Assembly (NCBI RefSeq): GCF_900699765.1 | Contig: NZ_CAADHO010000015.1 | Span: 42,699-106,698, forward strand | Source of the DNA: Desulfoluna butyratoxydans | GTDB taxonomy: Bacteria; Desulfobacterota; Desulfobacteria; Desulfobacterales; Desulfolunaceae | Length of the DNA: 64,000 nt | Direction of reading: 5' to 3' | Notes under the pieces: generated by a model | The model's input: the letters and a program-made list of their open reading frames with translations, nothing else | Told to the model about the DNA's origin: nothing | Databases searched by the model: none | Program-made: the position numbers and the translations under genes | Shown: one piece after another, positions 45,062-53,476 of the stretch | Numbering within the stretch: position 1 is the stretch's first letter | Layout of the letters: each line of letters begins with the position of its first letter

Positions 45062-45886
45062 CTAAATAATATCCGCAAAACTGCGTTCAGTTATGCGGAA
45101 ATATTTTCCCCCGGTAAAAAAGATGAGTATCGAAAGCGCAATTGAAATAGTAAACCCCGGCCAATAAATGGTCGTATCGTTACCGAGTAGAATCCATCTG
45201 AATCCATCGATGACGCCAACCATCGGATTAACTGAATAGAGGAGTCGCCATTTTTCTGGGACTATGCCGCTGCTGAATCCCACAGGTGATATATAGAGCC
45301 CAAACTGAACAATGTAGGGAACGATATGCCTAAAGTCACGATATTTTACATTCAGGGCAGACATGATATACCCTGCGCCTAATGAGGTTAATATGGCCAT
45401 GAGCATTAGTAACGGTAATAGGCATAATTTGATATCCGGAATGAGTCCATACCAGAGCATGAGAGCCAATAAAATGATGAAGGAGATCGCAAAATCGATC
45501 AGACTGACAACCATTGCTGTTGTGGGGATGATGATTCTAGGAAAGTAGACTTTCGATATCAGCTGCGTGTTTGCTATAAGCGAGTTGCTTGCCTCGGAAA
45601 AGGTGTTGCTGAAAAATTGCCATGGAAGCATGGCTGAAAATACCAGTATTGGATAGGGGATGTCTCCAGACGGGAGCTTTGCAATTTTCCCGAATATTAT
45701 GGTAAAGACGACCATTGTCAGAAGTGGACGTAAAACACTCCAGGCAACACCGATAACTGTCTGTTTGTAACGAACCAGGACGTCCCTCCATGCGAGAAAA
45801 TAGAAGAGGTCCCGGTATTGCCAAAGTTCTCGCCAGAAATTCTTTATCGATTTGTCGGGTTCAATGATCAGTTCAAACTGAGTCAT
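45062..45886 (-). CDS. wzm: O-antigen/polysaccharide ABC exporter permease (Wzm)
   Basis: 274-residue ABC-2 permease with six predicted membrane helices and the conserved WRELWQYRDLFYFLAWRDVLVRYKQTVIGVAWSVLRPL N-terminal segment of Wzm/TagG proteins (given here as family character; the residues lie at about 17-55). Overlaps fcl by 4 bp and is followed by wzt. Forms the channel that moves undecaprenyl-linked glycan across the inner membrane. Confidence 0.93.
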   Translation of the reverse strand: MTQFELIIEPDKSIKNFWRELWQYRDLFYFLAWRDVLVRYKQTVIGVAWSVLRPLLTMVVFTIIFGKIAKLPSGDIPYPILVFSAMLPWQFFSNTFSEASNSLIANTQLISKVYFPRIIIPTTAMVVSLIDFAISFIILLALMLWYGLIPDIKLCLLPLLMLMAILTSLGAGYIMSALNVKYRDFRHIVPYIVQFGLYISPVGFSSGIVPEKWRLLYSVNPMVGVIDGFRWILLGNDTTIYWPGFTISIALSILIFFTGGKYFRITERSFADII

Positions 45887-46848
45887 GGCTGCTTATCCTG
45901 TGGTTCCCATGGGTGGCGGCTGGTTTTGAACCATGTGTAAGTTCGCCTGATGCCCTCTGCGAGTGGTGTCTTGGGTTTCCACCCGATCTTTTCTGTTTTG
46001 CTCACATCAAGGCGTTTTAGCGGGGTGCCGTCGGGTTTGGAGTGATCATAGACGATGGTGCCGCTATAACCCACAATACTCCCGACAATTTGAGCCAGCT
46101 CTTCGATGCTTATGTCGGTCCCGGCACCAATATTGAACAATATTTCTGTATTCGTATTCATGGTGCTGGTGAGCAGGTGAATGCAAGCATCTGCCATGTC
46201 ATCCACATACAAAAATTCACGCTTGGGCGTTCCTGTTCCCCAGATTGTCACTGACTTTGCTTTTGTTTTTTTTGCTTCATGGAATTTTCTGATTAACGCG
46301 GGCAACACATGGGATGTTTCCAGGTCAAAATTGTCATTGGGCCCGTAAAGATTGGTCGGCATGATAGGGATATAACGGGTGCCGTATTGTTTGTTATAGG
46401 CCCAGCACATCTCAATACCTGCGATTTTAGCCACGGCGTAGGCTGAATTTGTGGGTTCTAAAGGGCCTGTCATCAGGTACTCTTCTTTGATGGGCTGCGA
46501 TGCCATTTTCGGATAGATACAAGAAGAGCCGAGGAACAGGAGTTTCTTAACGCCGTGCACATAGCTGGAGTGGATGACGTTGGTTTGGATCATCAGGTTC
46601 TGATGGATGAATTCTGCGGGATAGGTCTGATTGGCCATGATACCACCAACCTTGGCTGCTGCTAAAAAAACATACTCCGGTTTTTCATTATTAAAGAATT
46701 GCTCCACGGCTTTCTGATTCGTGAGATCGAGCTCTGCGTGGGTGCGCGTGATAAGATGGCTGTATCCTTCTGCTTTTAGTTTGCGTACAATGGCAGACCC
46801 AACGAGGCCGCGATGCCCTGCAACATAAATGCGTGCGTTTTTATTCAT
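45883..46848 (-). CDS. fcl: GDP-L-fucose synthase
   Basis: 321-residue extended SDR that epimerises and reduces GDP-4-keto-6-deoxymannose to GDP-L-fucose. GHRGLVGSAIVRKL at the start is typical of Fcl, catalytic Y and K lie in YAVAKIAGIEMC, and PTNLYGPNDNFD is a strong family block. It overlaps gmd by 8 bp and wzm by 4 bp, so sugar synthesis and export are co-translated. Confidence 0.96.
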   Translation of the reverse strand: MNKNARIYVAGHRGLVGSAIVRKLKAEGYSHLITRTHAELDLTNQKAVEQFFNNEKPEYVFLAAAKVGGIMANQTYPAEFIHQNLMIQTNVIHSSYVHGVKKLLFLGSSCIYPKMASQPIKEEYLMTGPLEPTNSAYAVAKIAGIEMCWAYNKQYGTRYIPIMPTNLYGPNDNFDLETSHVLPALIRKFHEAKKTKAKSVTIWGTGTPKREFLYVDDMADACIHLLTSTMNTNTEILFNIGAGTDISIEELAQIVGSIVGYSGTIVYDHSKPDGTPLKRLDVSKTEKIGWKPKTPLAEGIRRTYTWFKTSRHPWEPQDKQP

Positions 46849-47926
46849 GTCTGCTCGCTATCTCAAAACCGTTATTTCTGCACAGAAGATCCTTTTTTGC
46901 CTCTTCGTAATCTCGGTCTACCATTTCAGAAACGAGTTCCTTGAACTTTATTTCCGGGGTCCAGCCAAGTTGTGCTTTTGCCTTGGATGGATCGCCAAGG
47001 AGGGAGTCCACCTCCGTAGGTCTGAAATAGTGGGGGTCGATTGCGATAATTGTATCGCCCGATTCGCTGTTAACCCCCTTTTCGGCGATGCCGGAGCCTT
47101 GCCAGGATATTTTCATGTCAAGGGTTTGAGCTGCAATTTCGACAAACTCTCTCACGGAGTGTTGCTCACCCGTTGCGATAACATAATCTTCGGGTTTTTC
47201 CTGTTGGAGCATAAGCCACTGCATTTTTACATAGTCACTGGCATGGCCCCAATCACGTTTGGCATCCATGTTGCCGAGGTAAAGGCAGTCCTGAAGCCCC
47301 AACTTGATGCGCGAGAGTGCGCGAGTTATTTTTCGTGTAACGAATGTTTCACCGCGTAGAGGGGATTCATGGTTAAAAAGAATGCCGTTGCATGCATAGA
47401 TCCCATAAGCCTCACGATAGTTTACTGTAATCCAATATGCATAAAGTTTGGCAACACCATATGGACTGCGGGGATAAAATGGTGTTTTTTCGGTTTGGGG
47501 GGTTTCCTGGACTTTACCGAAGAGCTCCGATGTAGAGGCTTGGTAGAATCGGGTTTTGTTCTCGAGCCCGAGGAGTCGTATGCCTTCTAAGATACGCAGG
47601 GTGCCTAACGCATCGGCATCGGCCGTATACTCTGGAGAATCAAAGGAGACGGCCACATGGCTCTGGGCAGCGAGGTTGTATATTTCATCAGGCTGAACCT
47701 GCTGGATGATACGTATGAGGTTGGTGGAATCCGTGAGGTCCCCGTAATGGAGGATGAATCGTCTATTTTCAGTATGTGGGTCCTGGTATAGGTGATCTAT
47801 CCTGTCTGTATTGAAGAGGGAACTACGCCTTTTGAGGCCATGGACTTCATATCCCTTTTCGAGCAACAGTTCAGCCAAATAGGCACCATCCTGCCCGGTG
47901 ATACCGGTAATAAGAGCTTTTTTCAT
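46841..47926 (-). CDS. gmd: GDP-mannose 4,6-dehydratase
   Basis: Makes GDP-4-keto-6-deoxymannose, the substrate of Fcl. NAD(P) motif TGITGQDGAYL is at about residues 7-17, YGVAKLYAYW holds the catalytic Tyr and Lys, and NHESPLRGETFVTRKI is typical of GMD. I use ATG 47926 (361 residues) because the family begins MKKALITGITGQDG; an ATG 45 bp upstream adds residues without family support. GDP-mannose genes (manB, manC) are not in the window. It is the first enzyme gene behind the regulator. Confidence 0.96.
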   Translation of the reverse strand: MKKALITGITGQDGAYLAELLLEKGYEVHGLKRRSSLFNTDRIDHLYQDPHTENRRFILHYGDLTDSTNLIRIIQQVQPDEIYNLAAQSHVAVSFDSPEYTADADALGTLRILEGIRLLGLENKTRFYQASTSELFGKVQETPQTEKTPFYPRSPYGVAKLYAYWITVNYREAYGIYACNGILFNHESPLRGETFVTRKITRALSRIKLGLQDCLYLGNMDAKRDWGHASDYVKMQWLMLQQEKPEDYVIATGEQHSVREFVEIAAQTLDMKISWQGSGIAEKGVNSESGDTIIAIDPHYFRPTEVDSLLGDPSKAKAQLGWTPEIKFKELVSEMVDRDYEEAKKDLLCRNNGFEIASRHE

Positions 47927-48141
47927 GAGTATGTGTCTTTTGGTGAAGAAGTTGTCGTTAGAGGGGGGCATTCTGGTTACACAGCTCCGCCCTCTCGGTT
48001 ACACCAAGTTTGAATTTTGTATACAATTTACCCGTCACTTATGGTTATCGGCAACCCATGTGTTATTTGCTATCTCCCTTGGTTGAGCAGAGGCTGAATC
48101 ATATCTCGGAATTCTGGTCGGGCGATTGCCGGGGATGATTT

Positions 48142-48714
48142 TCAGATATCGTGGTTTTTCAAGTTAATTTGGGGTGCCGATTCCCACACCAACACCATGG
48201 GTCTTTTTTCAAGGTTCTCGTGAAAGTCCTCGAACTCTTCCCGGCTCAACACCAGCGACCTGAGTTTCCGGTTGATATATCGCTCTGTTTTCCTGCTCAA
48301 ATCATTCAAATGATACGGATCGATGTCGCCAACCAGCACCAGGTCAATAATCCCCGTATCCTTGCCCTCAGCATAGTCGTCGATGAGATACGCGGCTTCG
48401 AGGTCGCCCAAACGGGTGACAACGCTGTCGATGATCTGGTCGACGCCGATGGCCTTTCTGACCATGGAGCGAAGTTCAGGGAAGAGGGGGTGGTTGCGGT
48501 TGGCTGCGTAGTGGATCTGTCGGCCGTTTTTGGAAGATGTGAGCAGGTCGGCTTGGCTGAGCTGGTTGAGCTCTTCTCGGACGGCGTTGGTGGATAAGCC
48601 GAATTCGGATGCCAGTTCACGCAGGTATGAGTGGGTGTCCGGGTTGAAAAAGAGCCGGACAAGGAGTTTGATGCGTGTTTTGGATCCGATGATGCCGGAA
48701 AGTAGGTTGCTCAT
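48142..48714 (-). CDS. Winged-helix transcriptional regulator with a nucleotidyltransferase-like C-terminus
   Basis: 190 residues from ATG 48714, preceded by AAAGGG. An ArsR/MarR-like winged helix covers about 5-75 (TRIKLLVRLFFNPDTHSYLRELA..STNAVREELNQL). The rest resembles a minimal nucleotidyltransferase fold (TGIIDLVLVGDIDPYHLNDL) with D-x-D-like acidic residues partly lost. Regulators with this pairing are, as I recall, often placed at the head of polysaccharide loci in delta-proteobacteria. It precedes gmd by about 215 bp on the same strand and likely controls the locus. Confidence 0.75.
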   Translation of the reverse strand: MSNLLSGIIGSKTRIKLLVRLFFNPDTHSYLRELASEFGLSTNAVREELNQLSQADLLTSSKNGRQIHYAANRNHPLFPELRSMVRKAIGVDQIIDSVVTRLGDLEAAYLIDDYAEGKDTGIIDLVLVGDIDPYHLNDLSRKTERYINRKLRSLVLSREEFEDFHENLEKRPMVLVWESAPQINLKNHDI

Positions 48715-48744
48715 GGGTGACCCTTTAATGAGTAGTATAATTGA

Positions 48745-48773
48745 ACGTAATCCATAAATGATCGGATTGTCAA
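48745..48773 (-). promoter_or_regulatory. Possible promoter of the regulator gene
   Basis: On the minus strand a perfect TTGACA (48768-48773) stands 17 nt from a poor -10 box TTACGT (48745-48750), 30 bp upstream of the ATG. The weak -10 could mean dependence on an activator. In the next gap a 10-bp palindrome TTGTATACAA lies just upstream of gmd, around 48017-48026. Confidence 0.3.
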
Positions 48774-48801
48774 CCCTTAATAGATACTCCTTGATATACA
48801 T

Positions 48802-49350
48802 GTGTCGGTTGGCGGGGTGTTGGGGTGCGGTGAGTGGCTTGTGCCCGTGGGCGACTGTGGGGGGCTGTGTTTGCGGGCGCTGAGCGGCTTATCGGGTCAA
48901 TTTAATTGTTGGATGTCGCTCGGAACGGTATTCCCTGATTGTTCACGGTCTGTCTCTCCTGCCGTTTTTCGGGTGGGGTGGGAGTCAGTTGAAGCGGACG
49001 TTTTCGGCGCTGTCTGCGTCGAGGATGATTTTTCGTTATGATTGATGTTGGCGTATCAGGGAAGGTGTGAATCAATAATCTCTATGTCTTTTTCGTGTGT
49101 CGCTGAAACGGTAATGTTTGTGGGGGCGGCCCTCCTTAGAACCCATATTTTGGTGTCAGTGGCGGTTTATGTCGTGGGAACCTCTAAGAACGTTATTGTG
49201 ATTTCGTGCGAGGCTACTTTTTCGGGTTTCCTGAGCCCTGCTTCGTGATACAACCGGGTTGTGGTATTCGCCTTATCCATATACAGTGGTGTCCATTGTA
49301 AATCTGTAAGAGAGCCATACAACGCTGCGCGGAGAGGGAGGAGATAAGTC
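48802..49350. other. Intergenic stretch between the O-antigen locus and coaBC
   Basis: About 550 bp separating divergent units. It has G-rich short tracts and no open frame with ribosome site and family features. I see no hairpin terminator. It marks the right edge of the accessory locus. Confidence 0.5.
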
Positions 49351-50556
49351 ATGGCTGTGCTTGAAAATAAGAACGTTCTGGTCTGTGTGACGGCGGGGAT
49401 TGCCGCTTACAAGGCTGTGGAGGTGGTGCGGCTGCTTCAGAAAGAGGGGGCCGACGTCTGGGTCACCATGACCCGGGGAGCCAAAGAGTTTGTGGGGGAG
49501 ACGACCTTTGCGGCGATTTCAGGTCATCCGGTTTTGTCGAATCTGTTTGATGAGGGTAAAGGTGCCTCCATCGGCCATATTGAGCTTGCCGAGAGGGCCG
49601 ATGTGGTGGTGGTGGCCCCTGCAACGGCAGATGTCATCGGGAAGCTGGCTCATGGTATCGCTGATGACGCCGTGACCACGACCATGCTTGCCGTGACAGC
49701 GCCCAAATTGATCTGCCCGGCCATGAATTCCCACATGTACGAAAACCGGGCCGTTCAAAGGAATATCGATATCCTGGAAGGGGACGGGTATATCCTTGTG
49801 GAGCCCGGGGTGGGCGAGATGGCCTGTGGCACCACAGGTCCCGGGCGCCTTGCCGAGCCCCCCACCATTGTGGACCGTGTGAAGGCGGCTTTGTATCCTA
49901 AGGATTTGTCCGGTAAAAAAATTATGGTCTCGGCCGGGCCCACCCGGGAGGCCATTGACCCGGTCCGTTATATCTCCAACCGGTCATCCGGGAAGATGGG
50001 TTATGAGATCGCACGGGCGGCGGAGTACCGCGGCGCTGAGGTGACCCTTGTCTCCGGGCCTGTGAGCCTTGCCTCGCCCCTTGGTGTGGATCGGCTTTCG
50101 GTGACTTCCGTGGGCGAGATGGCCGAAACCATTTTTTCCCGCCTTGACGATGTCGATGCCGTGATTAAGGTGGCGGCTGTGGCGGACTACAGACCCCGAA
50201 CACGGGCCGAGCACAAGATCAAGAAAAAAAGCGACGACATGACCCTGGAGCTCGATAAGAATATTGACATTTTAAAAGAGCTCGGCAAGCGAAAGACCCG
50301 TCAGGTGCTTGTGGGATTTGCCGCCGAGACACAGTCTTTGGCTGAAAATGCCCGAAAAAAGATCGAAGCCAAGAATCTGGACATGATTGTGGGCAATCTG
50401 GTGGGAGACCCGGCTTCCGGTTTTGGGACCGACACGAATATCGTTACCTTTTTTCATCCCGACGGTCGGAAAGAGCCCTTTGAGTCCATGGGTAAAGATG
50501 TGGTGGCCCATGAACTCCTCAACAGGGTGTCGGGACTTCTGAAAGAGCGCCTTTAG
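49351..50556 (+). CDS. coaBC: Bifunctional phosphopantothenoylcysteine decarboxylase / phosphopantothenate-cysteine ligase
   Basis: 401-residue coenzyme A synthesis enzyme. The N-terminal flavoprotein (CoaC) domain has GIAAYKAVEVVRLL and PAMNSHMYEN with the substrate-recognition clamp ACGTTGPGRLAEP near 155-165. The C-terminal ligase (CoaB) domain has SAGPTREAIDPVRYISNRSSGKMG and later KIKKKSDDMTLEL with the activating lysines. A GGAG-rich ribosome site precedes the ATG. Confidence 0.96.
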   Translation: MAVLENKNVLVCVTAGIAAYKAVEVVRLLQKEGADVWVTMTRGAKEFVGETTFAAISGHPVLSNLFDEGKGASIGHIELAERADVVVVAPATADVIGKLAHGIADDAVTTTMLAVTAPKLICPAMNSHMYENRAVQRNIDILEGDGYILVEPGVGEMACGTTGPGRLAEPPTIVDRVKAALYPKDLSGKKIMVSAGPTREAIDPVRYISNRSSGKMGYEIARAAEYRGAEVTLVSGPVSLASPLGVDRLSVTSVGEMAETIFSRLDDVDAVIKVAAVADYRPRTRAEHKIKKKSDDMTLELDKNIDILKELGKRKTRQVLVGFAAETQSLAENARKKIEAKNLDMIVGNLVGDPASGFGTDTNIVTFFHPDGRKEPFESMGKDVVAHELLNRVSGLLKERL

Positions 50557-50616
50557 GCTTTAGAATTTAGATAGTACGAAACACAACACAGTGAAGATTC
50601 AGGATAGATAGACGCC

Positions 50617-51543
50617 ATGATGGAAAACAATCCCCGGACACATCAACACAGAGCTCCCTTGGAGGAGATCAAAGCCACCCTTCTTTATCTGAAGAGTCTG
50701 GGGCTCAAGGGGGTGGAGTGCACGGAGGATGCGTCCAAGCTGCTTCGGACCATGGGGCGCCCTGCCGCAGGACCTGTCAAGCGGGTTGGGGCTCCGGTCT
50801 CTTCGGGGCGCGGTCAGGCTTCTGTCAACCGGGCGCAGGTGGCGCAACCGCGGCGGGAACCCTCGTCTGCAGCCCCGCAGCCTGTTTCCGGCGTTTCCCG
50901 GGCGGGGGGCCCGTTTTCCAACGGGACGGATTCGGTTTCACCAAAAGGCTCTGGCCCTGGGGTACACCGGTCTGTTGCCGAGCCCGTGGTGGATACCCTG
51001 GAAACCATCCGGCGGGACATGGGCGAGTGCACCCGATGCAGCCTGTTCCGTGGGCGGACAAATATTGTTTTCGGTGCGGGCAACCCGCAGGCCAGGTTGA
51101 TGTTCATCGGCGATATGCCCCTTGCCGAAGAGGACCGTCAAGGCACTCCTTTTCTTGGCGCTTCCGGGGAGCTGATCAATAACATGATCAAGGCCATGGG
51201 GCTGCGTCGGGAGGACGTCTACCTCTCCAACCTGCTCAAATGCTGTCCTGCACCGGGGCAAGGGCGTCCTGACGCGAGTTTCTGCCTTTCGTTTCTGGAG
51301 CGACAGATCGCTGTGGTCCGACCCGACGTGATTTGCGCCCTTGGGGCTGTGGCCGCCCAGGCTCTGCTTGGCATTACTTCCGGCGTCGCCGAGATCAGGG
51401 GACAGTTTCAGAATTACAAAGGCATTCGATTGATGCCGACCTTTCATCCGACCTTTCTGCTTCGCCACCCGGAGCGCAAGCGTCAGGCCTGGCAGGATCT
51501 TCAGCAGGTGATGGCGGTGTTGAAAGCAGGGGATAGGCGATAG
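50617..51543 (+). CDS. Family-4 type uracil-DNA glycosylase
   Basis: 308 residues. A basic, low-complexity N-terminal extension of about 130 residues precedes the family-4 UDG core. Cysteines C138, C141, C209 or C210, and C223 fit an Fe-S cluster. The first catalytic box reads GDMPLAEEDRQGTPFLGASG where typical members have GEAPGxxEDxxGxPFVG, so the PG turn is altered. The late TFHPTFLLRHP box is present. The stop codon lies in a heptad repeat (51529). It likely removes uracil from DNA. Confidence 0.85.
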   Translation: MMENNPRTHQHRAPLEEIKATLLYLKSLGLKGVECTEDASKLLRTMGRPAAGPVKRVGAPVSSGRGQASVNRAQVAQPRREPSSAAPQPVSGVSRAGGPFSNGTDSVSPKGSGPGVHRSVAEPVVDTLETIRRDMGECTRCSLFRGRTNIVFGAGNPQARLMFIGDMPLAEEDRQGTPFLGASGELINNMIKAMGLRREDVYLSNLLKCCPAPGQGRPDASFCLSFLERQIAVVRPDVICALGAVAAQALLGITSGVAEIRGQFQNYKGIRLMPTFHPTFLLRHPERKRQAWQDLQQVMAVLKAGDRR

Positions 51544-51549
51544 GTCATA
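51529..51549 (+). repeat. Degenerate heptanucleotide repeat across the UDG stop codon
   Basis: Three consecutive 7-nt units, GGGGATA, GGCGATA and GGTCATA, with further ATAGG-containing fragments to about 51580. The UDG stop codon (51541-51543) falls inside the second and third units, so part of the protein's Gly-Asp-Arg-Arg end is written by the repeat. Confidence 0.6.
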
Positions 51550-51832
51550 GGAAAAGCCGGTAATAGGAGAAATAGGTCATGGGTTAATTCGGTACATGCC
51601 CTTTGATAATGACTGTTGAATATCGATGTGTTTATTTCGATCTGTATGCGATAAAGGCAAGGAACGTAACCGGTCTTTTTTGGGGGCGGCATGGGGCTTG
51701 CGGTGCGCTTGTCGGTGCGGGAGCCGCACCCTACGGGCGTGTAAACTCAAAGATATCTATTGTATCTCCTTTAAAAAAACAGCAATTTGTTTCGGTTTTA
51801 GGTTGATCCCCCGACGTTGTTGGGCTAACCGT

Positions 51833-51923
51833 CCCTTAGCCCTTAGCCCTTAGCCCTTAGCCCTTAGCCCTTAGCCCTTAGCCCTTAGCCCTTAGCCCTT
51901 AGCCCTTAGCCCTTAGCCCTTAG
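51833..51923 (+). repeat. Perfect heptanucleotide tandem repeat, 13 units of CCCTTAG
   Basis: Exactly 13 uninterrupted copies of CCCTTAG (91 bp), read on the other strand as GGGCTAA. It ends 17 bp before the xerC start codon, where no usual ribosome site is visible. The unit resembles eukaryotic telomere repeats in composition only. Number of units may vary between isolates. Confidence 0.95.
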
Positions 51924-51939
51924 CCCCTCAGTTATCACC

Positions 51940-52902
51940 ATGACGAACCAGGATCCTTTTCAGGCCACATTGGATAAAACATTTCATCAGCATATCCTCG
52001 ATTTTCTGGAGTACCTTTCGGCCCAGAAAGGGTACTCGGACCATACCGTGCGGGCCTACCGTACCGACCTCAAGGGGTTTTACGGGTTTTTTGCGGAGTT
52101 TTCCGGCTGCGCAGATGATTCTACGCAGAGAAATACCCGCCTGAGCCCGGATGCTGTTGACGTCATCTGTATAAGGGGGTACCTTAACAGGCTGCATAAA
52201 GAGGGGCTTTCAAAACGCTCCGTGGCGCGGCGACTTTCTTCTCTTCGGTCCCTGTACAAATTTTTGAAAAAGAGGGGGGTGGTGGAGGCGAGTCCCCTGG
52301 ACACCATCCGATCCCCGAAGCTGGACAAGACCCTTCCCGCTTATCTGACGGTGGACGACATGTTTCGGCTGCTCGATGCCATGGATGACGGCACCCTTCT
52401 TGCCAGGCGTAACATTGCCATGTTCGAGTTGCTGTATTCAAGCGGGCTCCGCGTATCCGAACTTTCGGGCCTTGACTGTCCCCACATCAATTTTGGCGCA
52501 CACAGCGTTCGCGTGCTCGGCAAAGGCAACAAGGAACGCGTTGTTCCTGTGGGAGAGCGCGCATTGCGCGCCATCCGGTTTTATCGGGAGACCCTTGAAG
52601 AGGAAAAAAAGGTGCCTGCCGACAAGGGGCCGCTGTTTTTGAACAAGAACCTTGGGCGACTTTCCACGCGATCCGTGGCCCGGACCCTGGAGAAGACAGC
52701 CAAAGAGAGCGGGCTCACCGTGCCGGTCTCTCCCCATGCCCTGCGGCACTCCTTTGCCACTCACATGCTCGACGGGGGGGCGGATTTGCGGGGCGTCCAG
52801 GAGATGTTGGGCCACGTGAGCCTGTCCACCACGCAGAAGTACACCCACGTGTCCATTGAGCGATTGACACAAGCCTATGACAAGGCCCATCCCAGGAAGT
52901 GA
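51940..52902 (+). CDS. xerC: Tyrosine recombinase XerC-like
   Basis: 320 residues, expected to resolve chromosome dimers at dif together with XerD. The N-terminal core-binding SAM-like domain is followed by the catalytic domain with R171 (SSGLRVSEL), K195, H266 and R269 (HALRHSF), H292 (LGHVSLSTTQ) and the nucleophile Y301. All catalytic residues are in place. There is no visible ribosome site in the CTCAGTTATCACC leader, which lies between the start codon and the heptad array. XerD is not in the window. A phage-type integrase is less likely given the close match to XerC layout. Confidence 0.92.
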   Translation: MTNQDPFQATLDKTFHQHILDFLEYLSAQKGYSDHTVRAYRTDLKGFYGFFAEFSGCADDSTQRNTRLSPDAVDVICIRGYLNRLHKEGLSKRSVARRLSSLRSLYKFLKKRGVVEASPLDTIRSPKLDKTLPAYLTVDDMFRLLDAMDDGTLLARRNIAMFELLYSSGLRVSELSGLDCPHINFGAHSVRVLGKGNKERVVPVGERALRAIRFYRETLEEEKKVPADKGPLFLNKNLGRLSTRSVARTLEKTAKESGLTVPVSPHALRHSFATHMLDGGADLRGVQEMLGHVSLSTTQKYTHVSIERLTQAYDKAHPRK

Positions 52903-53384
52903 ATGTGGGTGATACGGCACCATAAAGCCTGGCGTGGAAACAAAGCGTAAAAAACGATGCCTCCGGCGGCCAGGTGGGGCACCTGGAAACCCTGCGGCGA
53001 ATGCATGGAGGCAGGCATCATGCAAACGGTTTCGGGGCATTCGAGCGGGGTGTGACATGTGGCCACCGTTTTGCAGGAGAGGCCTATTTCATTCTCCTGA
53101 AAACCCGAAGAAGAGCACTGGGGATTCGCTTGACTTTAACCGGAATAACTCCGGCGGAAAGGTGGTGTCACTTTTAAAACGGTGTACCACAGGGCTTTGC
53201 TTCTCGTTCCTCGTGAAATAACCGGGATAGGGCAGTGGATGCTCCGAGCCCCTCGCGTTCGTATTGGCGAGAGGGGGGGGGCTCGTATGTCGCAAGTGCA
53301 TGGTCTGCCGGTGCGTTCGTGTCAACTCTCGGGTCAAATCATATTCGTATTTGAGACGGCGTACATTTGAAATATGTGCTTAAG
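52903..53384. other. Intergenic stretch between xerC and argB
   Basis: No gene recognised. It contains a member of the GC-rich repeat family (GCCTCCGGCGGC at 52959-52970, directly followed by a CCAGGT/ACCTGG hairpin to 52986) and a later GGAGGCAGGCATC that mirrors GATGCCTCC at 52957. Confidence 0.5.
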
Positions 53385-53437
53385 ACCTGTTTGTTAAACT
53401 TTTTAAAAGTTTAGCCCCCGGCAGGGCCGCCGGAGGC
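53385..53437 (+). repeat. 53-bp GC-rich repeat with AT arm (element C)
   Basis: Starts ACCTGTTT, continues with an AT-rich self-complementary part (AAACTTTTTAAAAGTTT) and ends with a GC-rich inverted repeat (CCCCCGGC..GGGCCGCCGGAGG). The reverse complement of 55577-55629 matches 49 of 53 positions. The two copies face each other across argB-argD. Confidence 0.85.
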
Positions 53438-53476
53438 ATTATTTGTGGTTTTAGCCTAATTGTGGAGATGAAGACG

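Noticed and set aside
48802..49041. 79-codon open frame upstream of coaBC
   Set aside because: Gly/Val/Cys-rich sequence with no domain and no ribosome site.
51833..51923. CRISPR array or telomere
   Set aside because: The units are 7 nt with no spacers, and the array is internal to the chromosome.
51940..52902. Phage-type integrase marking a prophage
   Set aside because: Length and motif spacing fit XerC, and no phage genes are nearby.
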